From assembly GCF_000429665.1 (NCBI RefSeq), contig NZ_AUCH01000016.1, forward strand, positions 74,219-138,218: DNA of 64,000 nt. Reading direction: 5' to 3'. This DNA comes from Azovibrio restrictus DSM 23866 (lineage in GTDB: Bacteria; Pseudomonadota; Gammaproteobacteria; Burkholderiales; Rhodocyclaceae). The notes beneath the pieces were generated by a model. It did no database searches, was not told where the DNA came from, and saw only the letters and a program-made list of their open reading frames with translations. Made by a program: the position numbers and the translations under genes. Shown piece after piece: positions 25,731-34,260 of the stretch. Numbering within the stretch: position 1 is the first letter of the stretch; each line of letters starts with the position of its first letter.

Positions 25731-27184
25731 GCAGCGCCACTTCCTCTTCCCACCTGGCCCAGGCCGAGCGCCTGCTGCTGACCCCCTACGATCTGGATGC
25801 CGGCGCCCTGGCCGGAGTATTCGGGCAGATCATGGGGCACCAGGTGGATTACGCCGACCTGTATTTCCAGTATTCCCGTTCCGAGTCCTGGAGCCTGGAT
25901 GAAGGCATCGTCAAGTCGGGTAGTTTCAACATCGACCAGGGGGTGGGGGTGCGCGCCATCGCCGGCGAGAAGACCGCCTTTGCCTACTCCGACGACATCA
26001 GCCTGCTGGCCCTGCGGGATGCCGCCGCCGCCGTGCGCGCCATCGGCGCCGCCGGCCAGGACGGGCGGCTGCCGGTGATGGGGGCCCGCCCCCTGCCGCC
26101 GCCCCTGTATGCGGATGCCGATCCCCTCGCCTCCCTGCCGGCCGAGGCCAAGGTGCGCCTGCTGGAGCGCCTGGAAGCCTTTGCCCGGGCCGAGGACCCC
26201 CGGGTGGTGCAGGTCATGGCGGGCCTGGCCGGGGAGTGGGAGGTGATCCTGGTGGCAGGGTCCGACGGCCGTCTGGCGGCCGACGTGCGGCCCCTGGTGC
26301 GGGTTTCGGTGAGCGTCATCATCGAGGACCAGGGGCGCCGGGAGCAGGGGGCGGCAGGCGGCGGCGGGCGTTTCGATTACGCTTATTTCAGCGATCCGGT
26401 GCTGCAGGCTTATGCCCGTCAGGCGGTGCACCAGGCCCGGGTCAATTTCGACGCCCGGCCGGCCCCGGCGGGGCAGATGACCGTGGTGCTCGGTTCCGGC
26501 TGGCCTGGCATCCTGCTGCACGAGGCCGTGGGTCACGGCCTGGAGGGGGATTTCAACCGCAAGGGCAGCTCAGCCTTCTCGGGCCGGGTGGGCCAGCGGG
26601 TGGCTTCCCCCGGGGTCACCGTGATGGACGACGGCACCCTGCCGGATCGGCGCGGCTCGCTCTCCATCGACGATGAGGGCAATCCCACCCAGGCCACGGT
26701 GTTGATCGAGGACGGCATCCTCAAGGGCTACATCCAGGACAGCCTCAATGCCCGCCTGATGGGCGTGCCCCTGACCGGCAACGGCCGGCGCGAGTCTTTC
26801 GCCCACCTGCCCCTGCCGCGCATGACCAACACCTACATGCTGGCCGGGGACAAGGACCCGGAGGAGATCCTGGGCTCGGTGCAGAAGGGGATCTATGCGG
26901 CCAACTTCGGTGGCGGCCAGGTGGATATCACCAGCGGCAAGTTCGTGTTTTCCATGAGCGAGGCCTACCTGATCGAGGATGGCCGGGTGACGACGCCCAT
27001 CAAGGGGGCCACCCTGATCGGCAATGGCCCCGATGCCATGACCCGGATTTCCATGATCGGCAATGACCTGAAGCTGGACCCGGGGGTCGGTACCTGCGGC
27101 AAGGAGGGGCAGAGCGTTCCCGTGGGCGTGGGCCAGCCCACCCTGCGCCTGGACGGCATCACGGTGGGGGGTACCTCGGCGTGA
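25727..27184 (+). CDS. tldD: TldD metalloprotease subunit
   Basis: The 485-residue protein is TldD, which with TldE (PmbA) forms a cytoplasmic zinc protease that cuts unfolded peptides, processes microcin-type precursors and degrades CcdA. The zinc motif HEAVGH is seen in GILLHEAVGHGLEGDF. Other conserved parts are SFNIDQGVGVRAI, the glycine-rich NFGGGQVDITSGKFVFSMSEAYLIEDG stretch (shown as a pattern, not in full) and the C-terminal MIGNDLKLDPGVGTCGKEGQ. The ATG start overlaps the preceding stop, and a GTG start for the next gene overlaps its end. TldE is not in the window. Confidence 0.95.
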   Translation: MSSATSSSHLAQAERLLLTPYDLDAGALAGVFGQIMGHQVDYADLYFQYSRSESWSLDEGIVKSGSFNIDQGVGVRAIAGEKTAFAYSDDISLLALRDAAAAVRAIGAAGQDGRLPVMGARPLPPPLYADADPLASLPAEAKVRLLERLEAFARAEDPRVVQVMAGLAGEWEVILVAGSDGRLAADVRPLVRVSVSVIIEDQGRREQGAAGGGGRFDYAYFSDPVLQAYARQAVHQARVNFDARPAPAGQMTVVLGSGWPGILLHEAVGHGLEGDFNRKGSSAFSGRVGQRVASPGVTVMDDGTLPDRRGSLSIDDEGNPTQATVLIEDGILKGYIQDSLNARLMGVPLTGNGRRESFAHLPLPRMTNTYMLAGDKDPEEILGSVQKGIYAANFGGGQVDITSGKFVFSMSEAYLIEDGRVTTPIKGATLIGNGPDAMTRISMIGNDLKLDPGVGTCGKEGQSVPVGVGQPTLRLDGITVGGTSA

Positions 27185-27603
27185 TCCGCTGGCTGGGGGA
27201 ATTCTTCGATGAGGTGGCCCACGAGCTGCGCCTCATCTGGCGCATGTTCCTGCAGCCTTCCACCTGGATCGTCATCGCCGTGCTGGCCGCCTTCGGGGTG
27301 GTGATGTTCTTCGGCATGCGCATCGCCCTGCGCTACGACGGCCTGATGCACTTGCTCGGGGTGCAGCTGCGCCACTGCCGTACCCTGAGCAATCCCCAGT
27401 ACCTGGGGCTGATGTACATGCTGTTCTTCTTCGCCATCGCCATGGTGTATTGCCTGGGCAACCTGGCCAATTACCTGGGCGAGCGGGGCAAGGGCCGCTA
27501 CGGAAGGGAAAGCCGGCGTCTGGCCGTGCACGCCCTGCTGGGGGGAATCGCTGCCCTGCTGGTGGGCGGTGGCGCCACCGCCATCCTGGCCTACTGGTGC
27601 TGA
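27181..27603 (+). CDS. Small three-helix inner-membrane protein of unknown function
   Basis: The 140-residue protein has about three membrane helices: STWIVIAVLAAFGVVMFFGM, YLGLMYMLFFFAIAMVYCL and LLGGIAALLVGGGATAILAY. A basic loop lies before the last (GERGKGRYGRESRR). The GTG start overlaps the tldD stop, so translation is probably coupled. I cannot name a family and no catalytic motif is visible. Position suggests it belongs to the yhdP-nit-tldD operon, but its role is unknown. Confidence 0.7.
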   Translation: MIRWLGEFFDEVAHELRLIWRMFLQPSTWIVIAVLAAFGVVMFFGMRIALRYDGLMHLLGVQLRHCRTLSNPQYLGLMYMLFFFAIAMVYCLGNLANYLGERGKGRYGRESRRLAVHALLGGIAALLVGGGATAILAYWC

Positions 27604-27686
27604 GCAGAACTGCGAGACCGGGCTGAGCGTGCCTGGAGGGCAGGCCGGGGCTAGAATCCCGCTTCCACCCTCTACAGGAAACCGTC

Positions 27687-28763
27687 ATGCCCCACAGCGT
27701 CACCCCCATCGATGATGTCCGTATCCTCGGGATCAAGGAGCTGGTATCCCCGGCCCACCTGCTCAAGGAGTTTCCCGCTTCGGCCGGGGCGGCCCAGCTG
27801 ACCTATGCCACCCGCCAGGCCATCCACCGGGTGCTGCACGGGGCCGACGACAGGCTGGTGGTGGTGATCGGTCCCTGCTCCATCCACGACCATGACTTGG
27901 CCCTGGATTATGGCCGCCGGCTCCAGGCCGAGGCCGGGCGTTTCCAGCAGGAGCTGATCCTGGTGATGCGGGTTTATTTCGAGAAACCCCGGACCACCGT
28001 GGGCTGGAAAGGCCTCATCAACGATCCCCGCCTGGATGGCTCCTACCAGATCAACGAGGGGCTGCGCCTGGCCCGGCGCATCCTGCTGGACATCAATGAG
28101 CTGGGCCTGCCTTGCGCTACCGAGTTCCTCGACACCATCACCCCGCAATACACGGCCGACCTGATCGCCTGGGGAGCCATAGGCGCCCGCACCACAGAAT
28201 CCCAGGTGCATCGGGAGCTGGCTTCCGGCCTTTCCTGCCCGGTGGGCTTCAAGAACGGCACCGACGGCAATGTCAGGATCGCGGTGGATGCCATCCGTGC
28301 CGCCAGCGCTCCCCATCATTTCCTGTCCGTCACCAAGGGCGGTCATTCGGCCATCGTCTCCACGGCGGGCAACGAGGATTGTCACGTGATCCTGCGCGGC
28401 GGCAAGGAGCCCAACTACGATGCCGTCCATGTGGAGGCAGCCTGCCGGGATCTGGCGGCGGCCGGACTGGCCCAGCGTTTGATGATCGATCTGTCCCATG
28501 GCAACAGCCGCAAGGACTTCCGTCGCCAGGTGGAGGTGGCCGAGGCCGTGGGGACCCAGCTTCGCGCCGGGGAGGAGCGGATCATGGGGGTGATGCTGGA
28601 ATCGCACCTGGAAGAAGGGCGCCAGGATCTGGTGGCGGGCCAGGCCCTGGCCTACGGCCAGAGCATTACCGATGCCTGTTTGGGTTGGGACGCCAGTCTG
28701 ACCGTGCTGGAAGGGCTGGCGGCGACGGTGCGGGCCCGGCGCCTGGTGCTGGCGGATCGCTGA
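27687..28763 (+). CDS. aroG: 3-deoxy-7-phosphoheptulonate (DAHP) synthase, class I
   Basis: The 358-residue enzyme condenses phosphoenolpyruvate and erythrose-4-phosphate, the first step of the shikimate pathway. Class I AroG/F/H signatures are clear: VVIGPCSIHDHDLALDYG, MRVYFEKPRTTVGWKGLIND, IGARTTESQVHRELASGL, the PVGFKNGTDGN substrate loop and the metal site IDLSHGNSRKD. The N-terminal extension that forms the feedback site in this class is present. Which aromatic amino acid inhibits it cannot be read with certainty. It stands alone, with 83 bases upstream after the small membrane protein gene. Confidence 0.94.
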   Translation: MPHSVTPIDDVRILGIKELVSPAHLLKEFPASAGAAQLTYATRQAIHRVLHGADDRLVVVIGPCSIHDHDLALDYGRRLQAEAGRFQQELILVMRVYFEKPRTTVGWKGLINDPRLDGSYQINEGLRLARRILLDINELGLPCATEFLDTITPQYTADLIAWGAIGARTTESQVHRELASGLSCPVGFKNGTDGNVRIAVDAIRAASAPHHFLSVTKGGHSAIVSTAGNEDCHVILRGGKEPNYDAVHVEAACRDLAAAGLAQRLMIDLSHGNSRKDFRRQVEVAEAVGTQLRAGEERIMGVMLESHLEEGRQDLVAGQALAYGQSITDACLGWDASLTVLEGLAATVRARRLVLADR

Positions 28764-28920
28764 GCCCTGTCAGCTCCGGTTTTGTCTGCTTTGCGACAGT
28801 GCGGGGTGCCTTTGTGCGCGCGAGATTCTTTAGTGTTTACATGGGGTTATGGCGGATTTGTGGCGTGGCTTGCTTCTTGCTGATGGTTAGTTTGTTCAAT
28901 ACCAAAACAGGGAGTAAGTC

Positions 28921-29484
28921 ATGCTGTTCAATCGCTACGAGCAGGAACAACTGCTGTTCAACATGAATTTCAAGGAAGCCTGCAGCACTGCCGGCAAGGC
29001 CGCCTATCGCGGTGAGCTGGTGCTGGTGGAAGGGGAGGTGGGGGACGCCCAGGGGCGCCGCAAGCCGCCCCATGCCGTGCTGCGCCAGGCCACGGCCCTG
29101 GCCGACGGGGACAAGCTGGAGCTGCTCTCCGGCTCCCTGGATGATGTGCTCAACATCCACGAGCTGCTGGGCAAGTATCAGGCCGACCTCAAGCCCGATG
29201 CCATCCTGATGCTATTCGTGGTGAATATCCCCAATCCCCTGGTGGTGACCCTGGAGGGCTATCGCTGCTACCTGATTCCCCTGCAGGATGGCATGGCCTG
29301 GAACGAGATGTGCGATCTGCTGGGGCTGGAAAAGGCGGATTTCAAGGGCCAGTCGGCAGCCGACAAGGTGCTCACGGCCTACGCGGCCTTTGCCGACTTC
29401 AAGCCCAAGTATCCCAGCACCGACCTGGCTGGCGCCCTCGCCACCCGCAACGATGCCAAGCGGGAGTCCCGGGGCCCGGTGTAA
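28921..29484 (+). CDS. Soluble protein of unknown function
   Basis: I do not recognise this 187-residue protein. It begins MLFNRYEQEQLLFNMNFKEAC and looks soluble and globular, with an alpha/beta mixture (AILMLFVVNIPNPLVVTLEGYRCYLIPL) and a Lys/Arg-rich C terminus. No signal peptide, membrane segment or known motif is seen. It has its own 157-base upstream region, an AGGGAG ribosome site 5 bases before the ATG, and strong terminator hairpins downstream. These features point to a real, independently transcribed gene. Confidence 0.65.
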   Translation: MLFNRYEQEQLLFNMNFKEACSTAGKAAYRGELVLVEGEVGDAQGRRKPPHAVLRQATALADGDKLELLSGSLDDVLNIHELLGKYQADLKPDAILMLFVVNIPNPLVVTLEGYRCYLIPLQDGMAWNEMCDLLGLEKADFKGQSAADKVLTAYAAFADFKPKYPSTDLAGALATRNDAKRESRGPV

Positions 29485-29495
29485 GAAGAACGCCA

Positions 29496-29552
29496 CGGGC
29501 CATGTTGCATGGCCCGCAGTAAAAAAACCACGCCTGGATGCGTGGTTTTTTT
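29496..29552 (+). terminator. Two consecutive hairpins ending the gene at 28921
   Basis: CGGGCCATG/CATGGCCCG (29496-29504 and 29508-29516, 3-base loop) is followed by A7-CCACGC-CTGGAT-GCGTGG-T7 (29521-29552). The second has the A-run, stem and T-run of a bidirectional intrinsic terminator. The first is a perfect 9-bp stem without a T-run of its own. Confidence 0.9.
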
Positions 29553-29574
29553 GTGGCTGCTTTTTACGGCCATG

Positions 29575-29602
29575 AAAAAACGGGCGCCGTAGCGCCCGTT
29601 TG
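29575..29602 (-). terminator. Intrinsic terminator of the minus-strand porin gene
   Basis: ACGGGCGC-CGTA-GCGCCCGT (29580-29599) is a perfect 8-bp stem flanked by six A residues on the plus strand, which give the T-run for minus-strand transcription. It lies 25 bases beyond the porin stop codon. Confidence 0.9.
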
Positions 29603-29626
29603 TCTTCAGAGTCTCGTCAGACGAGA

Positions 29627-30700
29627 TTAGAAGGTGTGCTTCACACCGAACTGGAAGCCGTTCTGATAGCCAGCGCCAGCAGCGTTGGTGGAGTCGCCGG
29701 TGTCGGCAACGCGCACGAAGTCGTCGTCGTCGTTGCTGATGTCAGCATAGGCGGCGTAGACGTTGGTGCGCTTGGACAGGCTGTAGGTGTAACCCAGGGC
29801 CCATTGCTTGGCCTTGCCGTCGGAACCGGCCAGCTTGGCCTTGGAGTAATTGTAGGAACCCATCACAGCGTGCTTGCCGAAGGGAACGGTCACGCCCAGC
29901 ATCCAGTTCTTGACCTTCAGGTCGTCGCTGGTGTTGTCGAAGTCGATCTTGTTGCTGGAGTAGAAGGCAGCCAGCTTGGCCATGCCGAAGTCGTAGGTAC
30001 CGCCGACCAGCCAGTTGGTGATGTCATCCACGCCAGAGCCGTCAGCAGCCTTGATCTGGTGGTAGTTCAGTGCCACGTCGATGGGGCCGTTGGTGTAACG
30101 GGGCAGAATGGCGTAAACGCGGTTCTGTTGGCTGCCGTTACCAACAGCTTCTTGGCCGTCAGCGTTGTTGGAGTATGCGGCGGTCACGTTGAAGCCGGAG
30201 AAGCTGGGGGAAACGTAGGCCACGGCGTTGTCAACACGCACGGGATCCAGCAGGCCGCTGATATCGGAACCGTAGGTGTTGTTGTAGCGACCAACGGTAC
30301 CGGCCTTGAAGGGGTCGATGGTGCTCAGGAAGGAGTAGTGGGGGGTGTACAGACGACCAGCGATGGCGGTACCGAAGCCACCGGTCAGGCCCACGAACAC
30401 TTGACGGCCAAACAGGCGGCCGCCTTGGGTGTGGTTGCCAACGTCGGCGGTGTAGCCGGCTTCCATGGTGAACAGGGCCTTCAGGCCGTTGCCCAGATCT
30501 TCGGTGCCCTTGAAGCCCAGGCGGTTGCCGGCGGAGATACCGGAGTCGATGGCGTTCTGGCTCTTGACGTCATCGGCAATGTTGTCACCGCGATGGGAGA
30601 AGCCCATGTCGATGGAGCCGTAGATTTGCACGTTGGACTGGGCGAAAGCAGCGCCGGAAGCCAGGGCTGCGACAGCCAGGGCGATCAGTTTCTTTTGCAT
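29627..30700 (-). CDS. Outer-membrane porin, Neisserial/betaproteobacterial general porin type (copy 1)
   Basis: The 357-residue precursor has a cleavable signal peptide (MQKKLIALAVAALASGAAFA) and a mature start QSNVQIYGSIDMG. A 16-stranded trimeric porin barrel follows, ending in the C-terminal Phe needed for outer-membrane assembly (GVKHTF). Motifs such as NRLGFKGTEDLGNGLKALF, VGLTGGFGT and YNYSKAKL are typical of betaproteobacterial porins. Codon use is biased to a restricted set, suggesting high expression. It is divergent from a close paralogue at 31088, and the first 80 bases or so of the two are almost identical. A TAAGGAGA ribosome site precedes the ATG. Confidence 0.93.
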   Translation of the reverse strand: MQKKLIALAVAALASGAAFAQSNVQIYGSIDMGFSHRGDNIADDVKSQNAIDSGISAGNRLGFKGTEDLGNGLKALFTMEAGYTADVGNHTQGGRLFGRQVFVGLTGGFGTAIAGRLYTPHYSFLSTIDPFKAGTVGRYNNTYGSDISGLLDPVRVDNAVAYVSPSFSGFNVTAAYSNNADGQEAVGNGSQQNRVYAILPRYTNGPIDVALNYHQIKAADGSGVDDITNWLVGGTYDFGMAKLAAFYSSNKIDFDNTSDDLKVKNWMLGVTVPFGKHAVMGSYNYSKAKLAGSDGKAKQWALGYTYSLSKRTNVYAAYADISNDDDDFVRVADTGDSTNAAGAGYQNGFQFGVKHTF

Positions 30701-31087
30701 TGATAAATCTCCTTAGTGGTTTGAGATTTGACTTTGCCGTTGCCGGCCTAGCCAACCTTTACCTCTCGGATTGAGAAGTTGGCCTGGATTCTGGCAAAGG
30801 CCGATAGTCACGGGCAAGCGCCATTTGCATGACTTTGCGCTAGGGGTGGATTCCTGTTGTGTTTTCGCAACAGGAATTTGGGGAGGATTGTTGCTTTCCT
30901 GGCACCGGGTTGTTGCGATTTTGCTACATGCCTCCTTTATGGTGTCGGGCGGGGGCAATTATTGGTTGTTGCTTCCAGGGGGGCTATGGAGAATGGCCGC
31001 TGACGGGAGAGAGAGTTTCGTCACCAACCTAATAATCAGCACAAGGGCCTCAGGCCTGCCTCCCAAATTTTTTTCAAGGAGTTCTTC
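30701..31087. promoter_or_regulatory. 387-base divergent porin promoter region
   Basis: This gene-free stretch separates the two divergent porins. It is richer in T runs and less GC-rich than the surroundings. It holds a 10-bp-arm palindrome (30850-30877) and a related half-conserved copy (30912-30927), listed separately. Strong ribosome sites lie at both ends (TAAGGAG for the minus gene, AAGGAG for the plus gene). No open frame in it is convincing, and I could not fix -35/-10 boxes. Confidence 0.6.
30850..30877. repeat. Palindrome between the divergent porins: candidate operator
   Basis: ATTCCTGTTG-N8-CAACAGGAAT has perfect 10-bp arms. Its inner 16 bases GTTGTGTTTTCGCAAC (30856-30871) recur as GTTGCGATTTTGCTAC at 30912-30927 with 12 of 16 matches and the same orientation, 56 bases away. 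Two spaced copies of a dyad in a shared promoter region suggest a regulator that controls both porins. Absence of a T-run argues against termination. Confidence 0.5.
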
Positions 31088-32191
31088 ATGCAAAAGAAAT
31101 TGATCGCCCTGGCTGTCGCAGCCCTGGCTTCCGGCGCTGCTTTCGCCCAGTCCAACGTGCAAATCTATGGTGCCATCGACATGGGCTACTCCTATCGTAG
31201 CGATGCCATGCTCAAGGGCGTGAAGAGCCAGAGCGCCATCGATTCCGGCCTCTCCGACGGCAACCGCCTGGGCTTCAAGGGCACCGAAGATCTGGGCAAC
31301 GGCGTGAAAGCCCTGTTCACCCTGGAAATGGGCTTTCTTGCTGATACTGGTGTGCATGATGCCTTCGCTGGCGGTGACATGTTTACCCGCCAAGCCATGG
31401 TGGGCCTGACCGGTGGCTTCGGTACCGTGGTGGCTGGCCGTCTGAACAACCCCCAGTACTCCTTCCTGACCGCCATCGATCCCTTCGGCGAAGGCACCGT
31501 GGGCACCTATCTGAACGTGGTGGGTAACGATGTCAGCAGCGACCTGACTGTTATTCCCCGTCTGAGCAACGCGGTGGCCTATGTTTCCCCCAGCTTCTCT
31601 GGTTTCAACGTGACTGCAGCCTATTCTTCTAACGGCGTGGCCCAGGATCAGGTCGGCGGCAGCGACAACAACAACCGCGTGTATGGCATTCTGCCCCGCT
31701 ACACCAATGGTCCTCTGGACGTGGGTCTGAGCTACCACCGGATCAACTTTGCCGATGCCACTGGTCTGGATGATCTGCGTAACTGGACTGTTGGCGGTAC
31801 CTACGATCTGGGCATGGTCAAGCTGGCCGCTTTTTATGCCGATACCCGTATCGATGACGCTATCGCTGGTGCCCCTGATCTGAAGATCAAGAACTGGATG
31901 GTGGGTGCCACCGTGCCGTTCGGCAAGCATGCCGTGAAGCTGTCCTACAACACCTCCAAGGCCAAGCTGGATGACCTGAGCGGTGACTCCAGCCAGTGGG
32001 CCGTGGGTTACAACTACAGCCTGTCCAACCGGACCAGCCTGTACGCTGCTTACGCCACCATCGACAACGATCGTTCCGGCAGCAAGACCCTGGTGCGTGG
32101 CAACGTCCTGAATGACGCTTCCAACAGCGGTGGTTCCTACGGCCAGGGCTATCGTGATGGCCTGCAGTTCGGCATGATGCACACCTTCTGA
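31088..32191 (+). CDS. Outer-membrane porin, Neisserial/betaproteobacterial general porin type (copy 2)
   Basis: The 367-residue precursor has the same signal peptide as copy 1 and mature start QSNVQIYGAIDMG. Strands and loops diverge after the first 30 residues, and the protein ends in MMHTF with terminal Phe. The motifs NRLGFKGTEDLGNGVKALF, VGLTGGFGT and AVAYVSPSFSGFNVTAAYS are shared with copy 1. It should form a trimeric diffusion channel. Differences fall mainly in regions corresponding to external loops and the constriction, so substrate preference may differ. An AAGGAG ribosome site precedes the ATG, and a long perfect terminator follows. Confidence 0.93.
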   Translation: MQKKLIALAVAALASGAAFAQSNVQIYGAIDMGYSYRSDAMLKGVKSQSAIDSGLSDGNRLGFKGTEDLGNGVKALFTLEMGFLADTGVHDAFAGGDMFTRQAMVGLTGGFGTVVAGRLNNPQYSFLTAIDPFGEGTVGTYLNVVGNDVSSDLTVIPRLSNAVAYVSPSFSGFNVTAAYSSNGVAQDQVGGSDNNNRVYGILPRYTNGPLDVGLSYHRINFADATGLDDLRNWTVGGTYDLGMVKLAAFYADTRIDDAIAGAPDLKIKNWMVGATVPFGKHAVKLSYNTSKAKLDDLSGDSSQWAVGYNYSLSNRTSLYAAYATIDNDRSGSKTLVRGNVLNDASNSGGSYGQGYRDGLQFGMMHTF

Positions 32192-32241
32192 TTCTGCCTT
32201 ATCGGGCGGCCGGGGTTTCCCGGCAGCCGATCCGGTTGAAT

Positions 32242-32280
32242 GTAAAGCCCGCCATCTCAGGATGGCGGGCTTTACTTTTT
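32242..32280 (+). terminator. Intrinsic terminator of porin copy 2
   Basis: GTAAAGCCCGCCATC-TCAG-GATGGCGGGCTTTAC is a perfect 15-bp stem (32242-32256 and 32261-32275) followed by TTTTT. It lies 50 bases after the porin stop and separates it from the convergent lapD-like gene. Confidence 0.93.
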
Positions 32281-32323
32281 GTGCCGCTGCTGATCACCCG
32301 GCCCTGGTCGATGGCCGGGTGTT

Positions 32324-34234
32324 TCAGTTCTGCCGGATGCCGGGTCCGGTAGCGCCGTCGAAACCCAGTTCTGGCAGGGCTGCCAATTCTTCCGGGTTCT
32401 GCACCCCCTCAGCGATGACGGTCAGGCCGATAGTGTGGGCAATGCCGCACAGGCCCTTGAGAAAGGCCTGGTTACCCGGTTGAGTGTGGATGTTGCGGAT
32501 GAAGCTGGCGTCCACCTTCAGGTAGTCCAGCCCCAGCCCATGCAGGCGCCCGATGTCACTGAACTGGCGGCCGAAGTGTTCTATGCCCAGGTGGCAGCCG
32601 TGGGGTCTCAGGCTTTCGCAGAGCAGGGAGAATGCCTCGAAATGCTGGAAGGCGCCGGGCTCCGCCACCTCCAGCCAGAGCCGGTCCCGGCATTCCGGGT
32701 GTTCGCCCAGCTGTTGCGCAAGACTGCGGCGGAAGTCCGGGTCCTGGACCGATTCCCCGGAAATGTTAACTGCCACGGAGGGGATGCCGGCCTTGATGCG
32801 CTCCAGAGCCATGCGGATGGCGGCTAGGTCCAGGTCTGAAGTCAGGTTGAGGCGCGAGGCCACGGGCATGAAGCTGCCGGCCGCCAGCCATTCGCCGCCT
32901 TCGCATGCTTGCAGGCGCAAGGGGCATTCCAGGTGCATGAGCTTGCCCTGGGTGGTGTTGACCGGGAATTCGATCAGGCGCAGTTGCTGGCTGTGGATGG
33001 CTTCTTCCAGGATGCGGCGCCAGTCCTGCTGGCTGGTGGTGCCGGCGGTGTTGCTGTCGCTGGCCGGGCAAGCCCGGCCGCTCATGCCGCTTTCCGCCGC
33101 AGCCAGGGCGCTATCCACCCGGGCCAGCAACTGGCCGGGACTCTCGCCATGTTGATAGCGGCCGTAGGCCACGTAGGCGATGGGGGTGCTTTCGCCCCAG
33201 CCGGCGGCGGCCAGGTTCTGCATGGCGTGCAGCAGGTTCTCCGCCAGCTGCTGGTTTTCCGTCTGGCCCGGCAGCAGCAGGGCGAAATCGGCCCCGTTGA
33301 GGCGGGCTGCCATGCTGCCCTCGGGAGTGCTCTGGGCGTTCAGGGCCTGGGCCGTGCGGCACAGGAGTTCGTCGGTGCCCTCCCGGCCCAGGCGCCGGTT
33401 GATGCCCGCCAGATCGGCAATGCGCAGCAGCAGCAGGCTGCCTTCGGGGGGCAGCTCATCGTTTTGCAGGGCGGCTTCCAGCTGGTTCATGAAATAGCTG
33501 CGGTTGGAGAGGCCGGTCAGAGGGTCCTGGTTGGCCTGGCGTCGCACCTGTTCCAGACGGGCAGCTTCCTCGTCGAACATGCTTTTCAGGCGGTCCACCA
33601 TGTCGTTCATGGCCTGGGCCACGCTGCGTAGTTCGGGAATCCGGGGCAGGGGCTTTTTCGTGAAGCGACGCTGGGTGATGGCCTGGGCCTGGGTGACCAC
33701 CTCCTGCAGGGGGCGGGTGATGCGGCTCAGCATCAGGCTGCCGATCAGGCCGCCCAGCACCCCGCCGAGCAGGAACCACAGCAGCAGTTGCTGGCTGCCG
33801 CGCCAGAGCTCCTCATAGGCGAAACTGTCCTGGCTGACCAGTTCGATGCTGGCGAACTGGGTCCAGCCGTCGGAAACCTGGGCGTGGCCGGGGAGTGGCT
33901 CCAGGGGCAGAAGGGCTCTGAACCACTCGGGGACGACCGTCTTTTCCCCGGGGCTGGCCTTTTCAATCATCACCTGCCCATCCGGGTCCCGTAGCCGGAT
34001 CAGGGCGTACTGGCCGCTGTCGTACAAGGCTGCTACCTGCAGTTCCACCGTCACCGGGTCCTTGGCCTGCTGCGACATGGAAAGAGCCAGGGAGGCGGCG
34101 TTGTCCGAATTCTTGACGGTCAGCTGGTTTTCCAGATAGTTGCGGGCCGTCAGCGTGCTGAGCAGGAAACTGCCGCTGAAGGCCAGCAGGGTCAGGGTGA
34201 TGATGGCAAGCCAGAGTTGTCGGGATAGGGACAT
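32324..34234 (-). CDS. lapD: LapD-type c-di-GMP receptor with degenerate GGDEF and EAL domains
   Basis: The 636-residue inner-membrane protein has a first helix (LWLAIITLTLLAFSGSFLLS), a LapD/MoxY periplasmic domain (about 30-150, with AALYDSGQYALIRL), a second helix and HAMP. GGDEF follows as NGADF, and EAL is replaced by HLECPLRL, so both are catalytically dead as in LapD. LapD binds c-di-GMP through its EAL fold and then sequesters the protease LapG, keeping the surface adhesin uncut. ATG 34234 after a GAGAGGAAA site is chosen over the upstream start at 34306, which would overlap lapG. It lies 26 bases after lapG. Confidence 0.92.
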   Translation of the reverse strand: MSLSRQLWLAIITLTLLAFSGSFLLSTLTARNYLENQLTVKNSDNAASLALSMSQQAKDPVTVELQVAALYDSGQYALIRLRDPDGQVMIEKASPGEKTVVPEWFRALLPLEPLPGHAQVSDGWTQFASIELVSQDSFAYEELWRGSQQLLLWFLLGGVLGGLIGSLMLSRITRPLQEVVTQAQAITQRRFTKKPLPRIPELRSVAQAMNDMVDRLKSMFDEEAARLEQVRRQANQDPLTGLSNRSYFMNQLEAALQNDELPPEGSLLLLRIADLAGINRRLGREGTDELLCRTAQALNAQSTPEGSMAARLNGADFALLLPGQTENQQLAENLLHAMQNLAAAGWGESTPIAYVAYGRYQHGESPGQLLARVDSALAAAESGMSGRACPASDSNTAGTTSQQDWRRILEEAIHSQQLRLIEFPVNTTQGKLMHLECPLRLQACEGGEWLAAGSFMPVASRLNLTSDLDLAAIRMALERIKAGIPSVAVNISGESVQDPDFRRSLAQQLGEHPECRDRLWLEVAEPGAFQHFEAFSLLCESLRPHGCHLGIEHFGRQFSDIGRLHGLGLDYLKVDASFIRNIHTQPGNQAFLKGLCGIAHTIGLTVIAEGVQNPEELAALPELGFDGATGPGIRQN

Positions 34235-34260
34235 GGTTTCCTCTCTCGGAATTCCTTGGT

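Noticed and set aside
29600..32182. Long frames antisense to both porins (367 and 407 residues)
   Set aside because: They mirror porin repeats on the wrong strand; porin signal peptides, mature starts and terminal Phe are all on the annotated strands.
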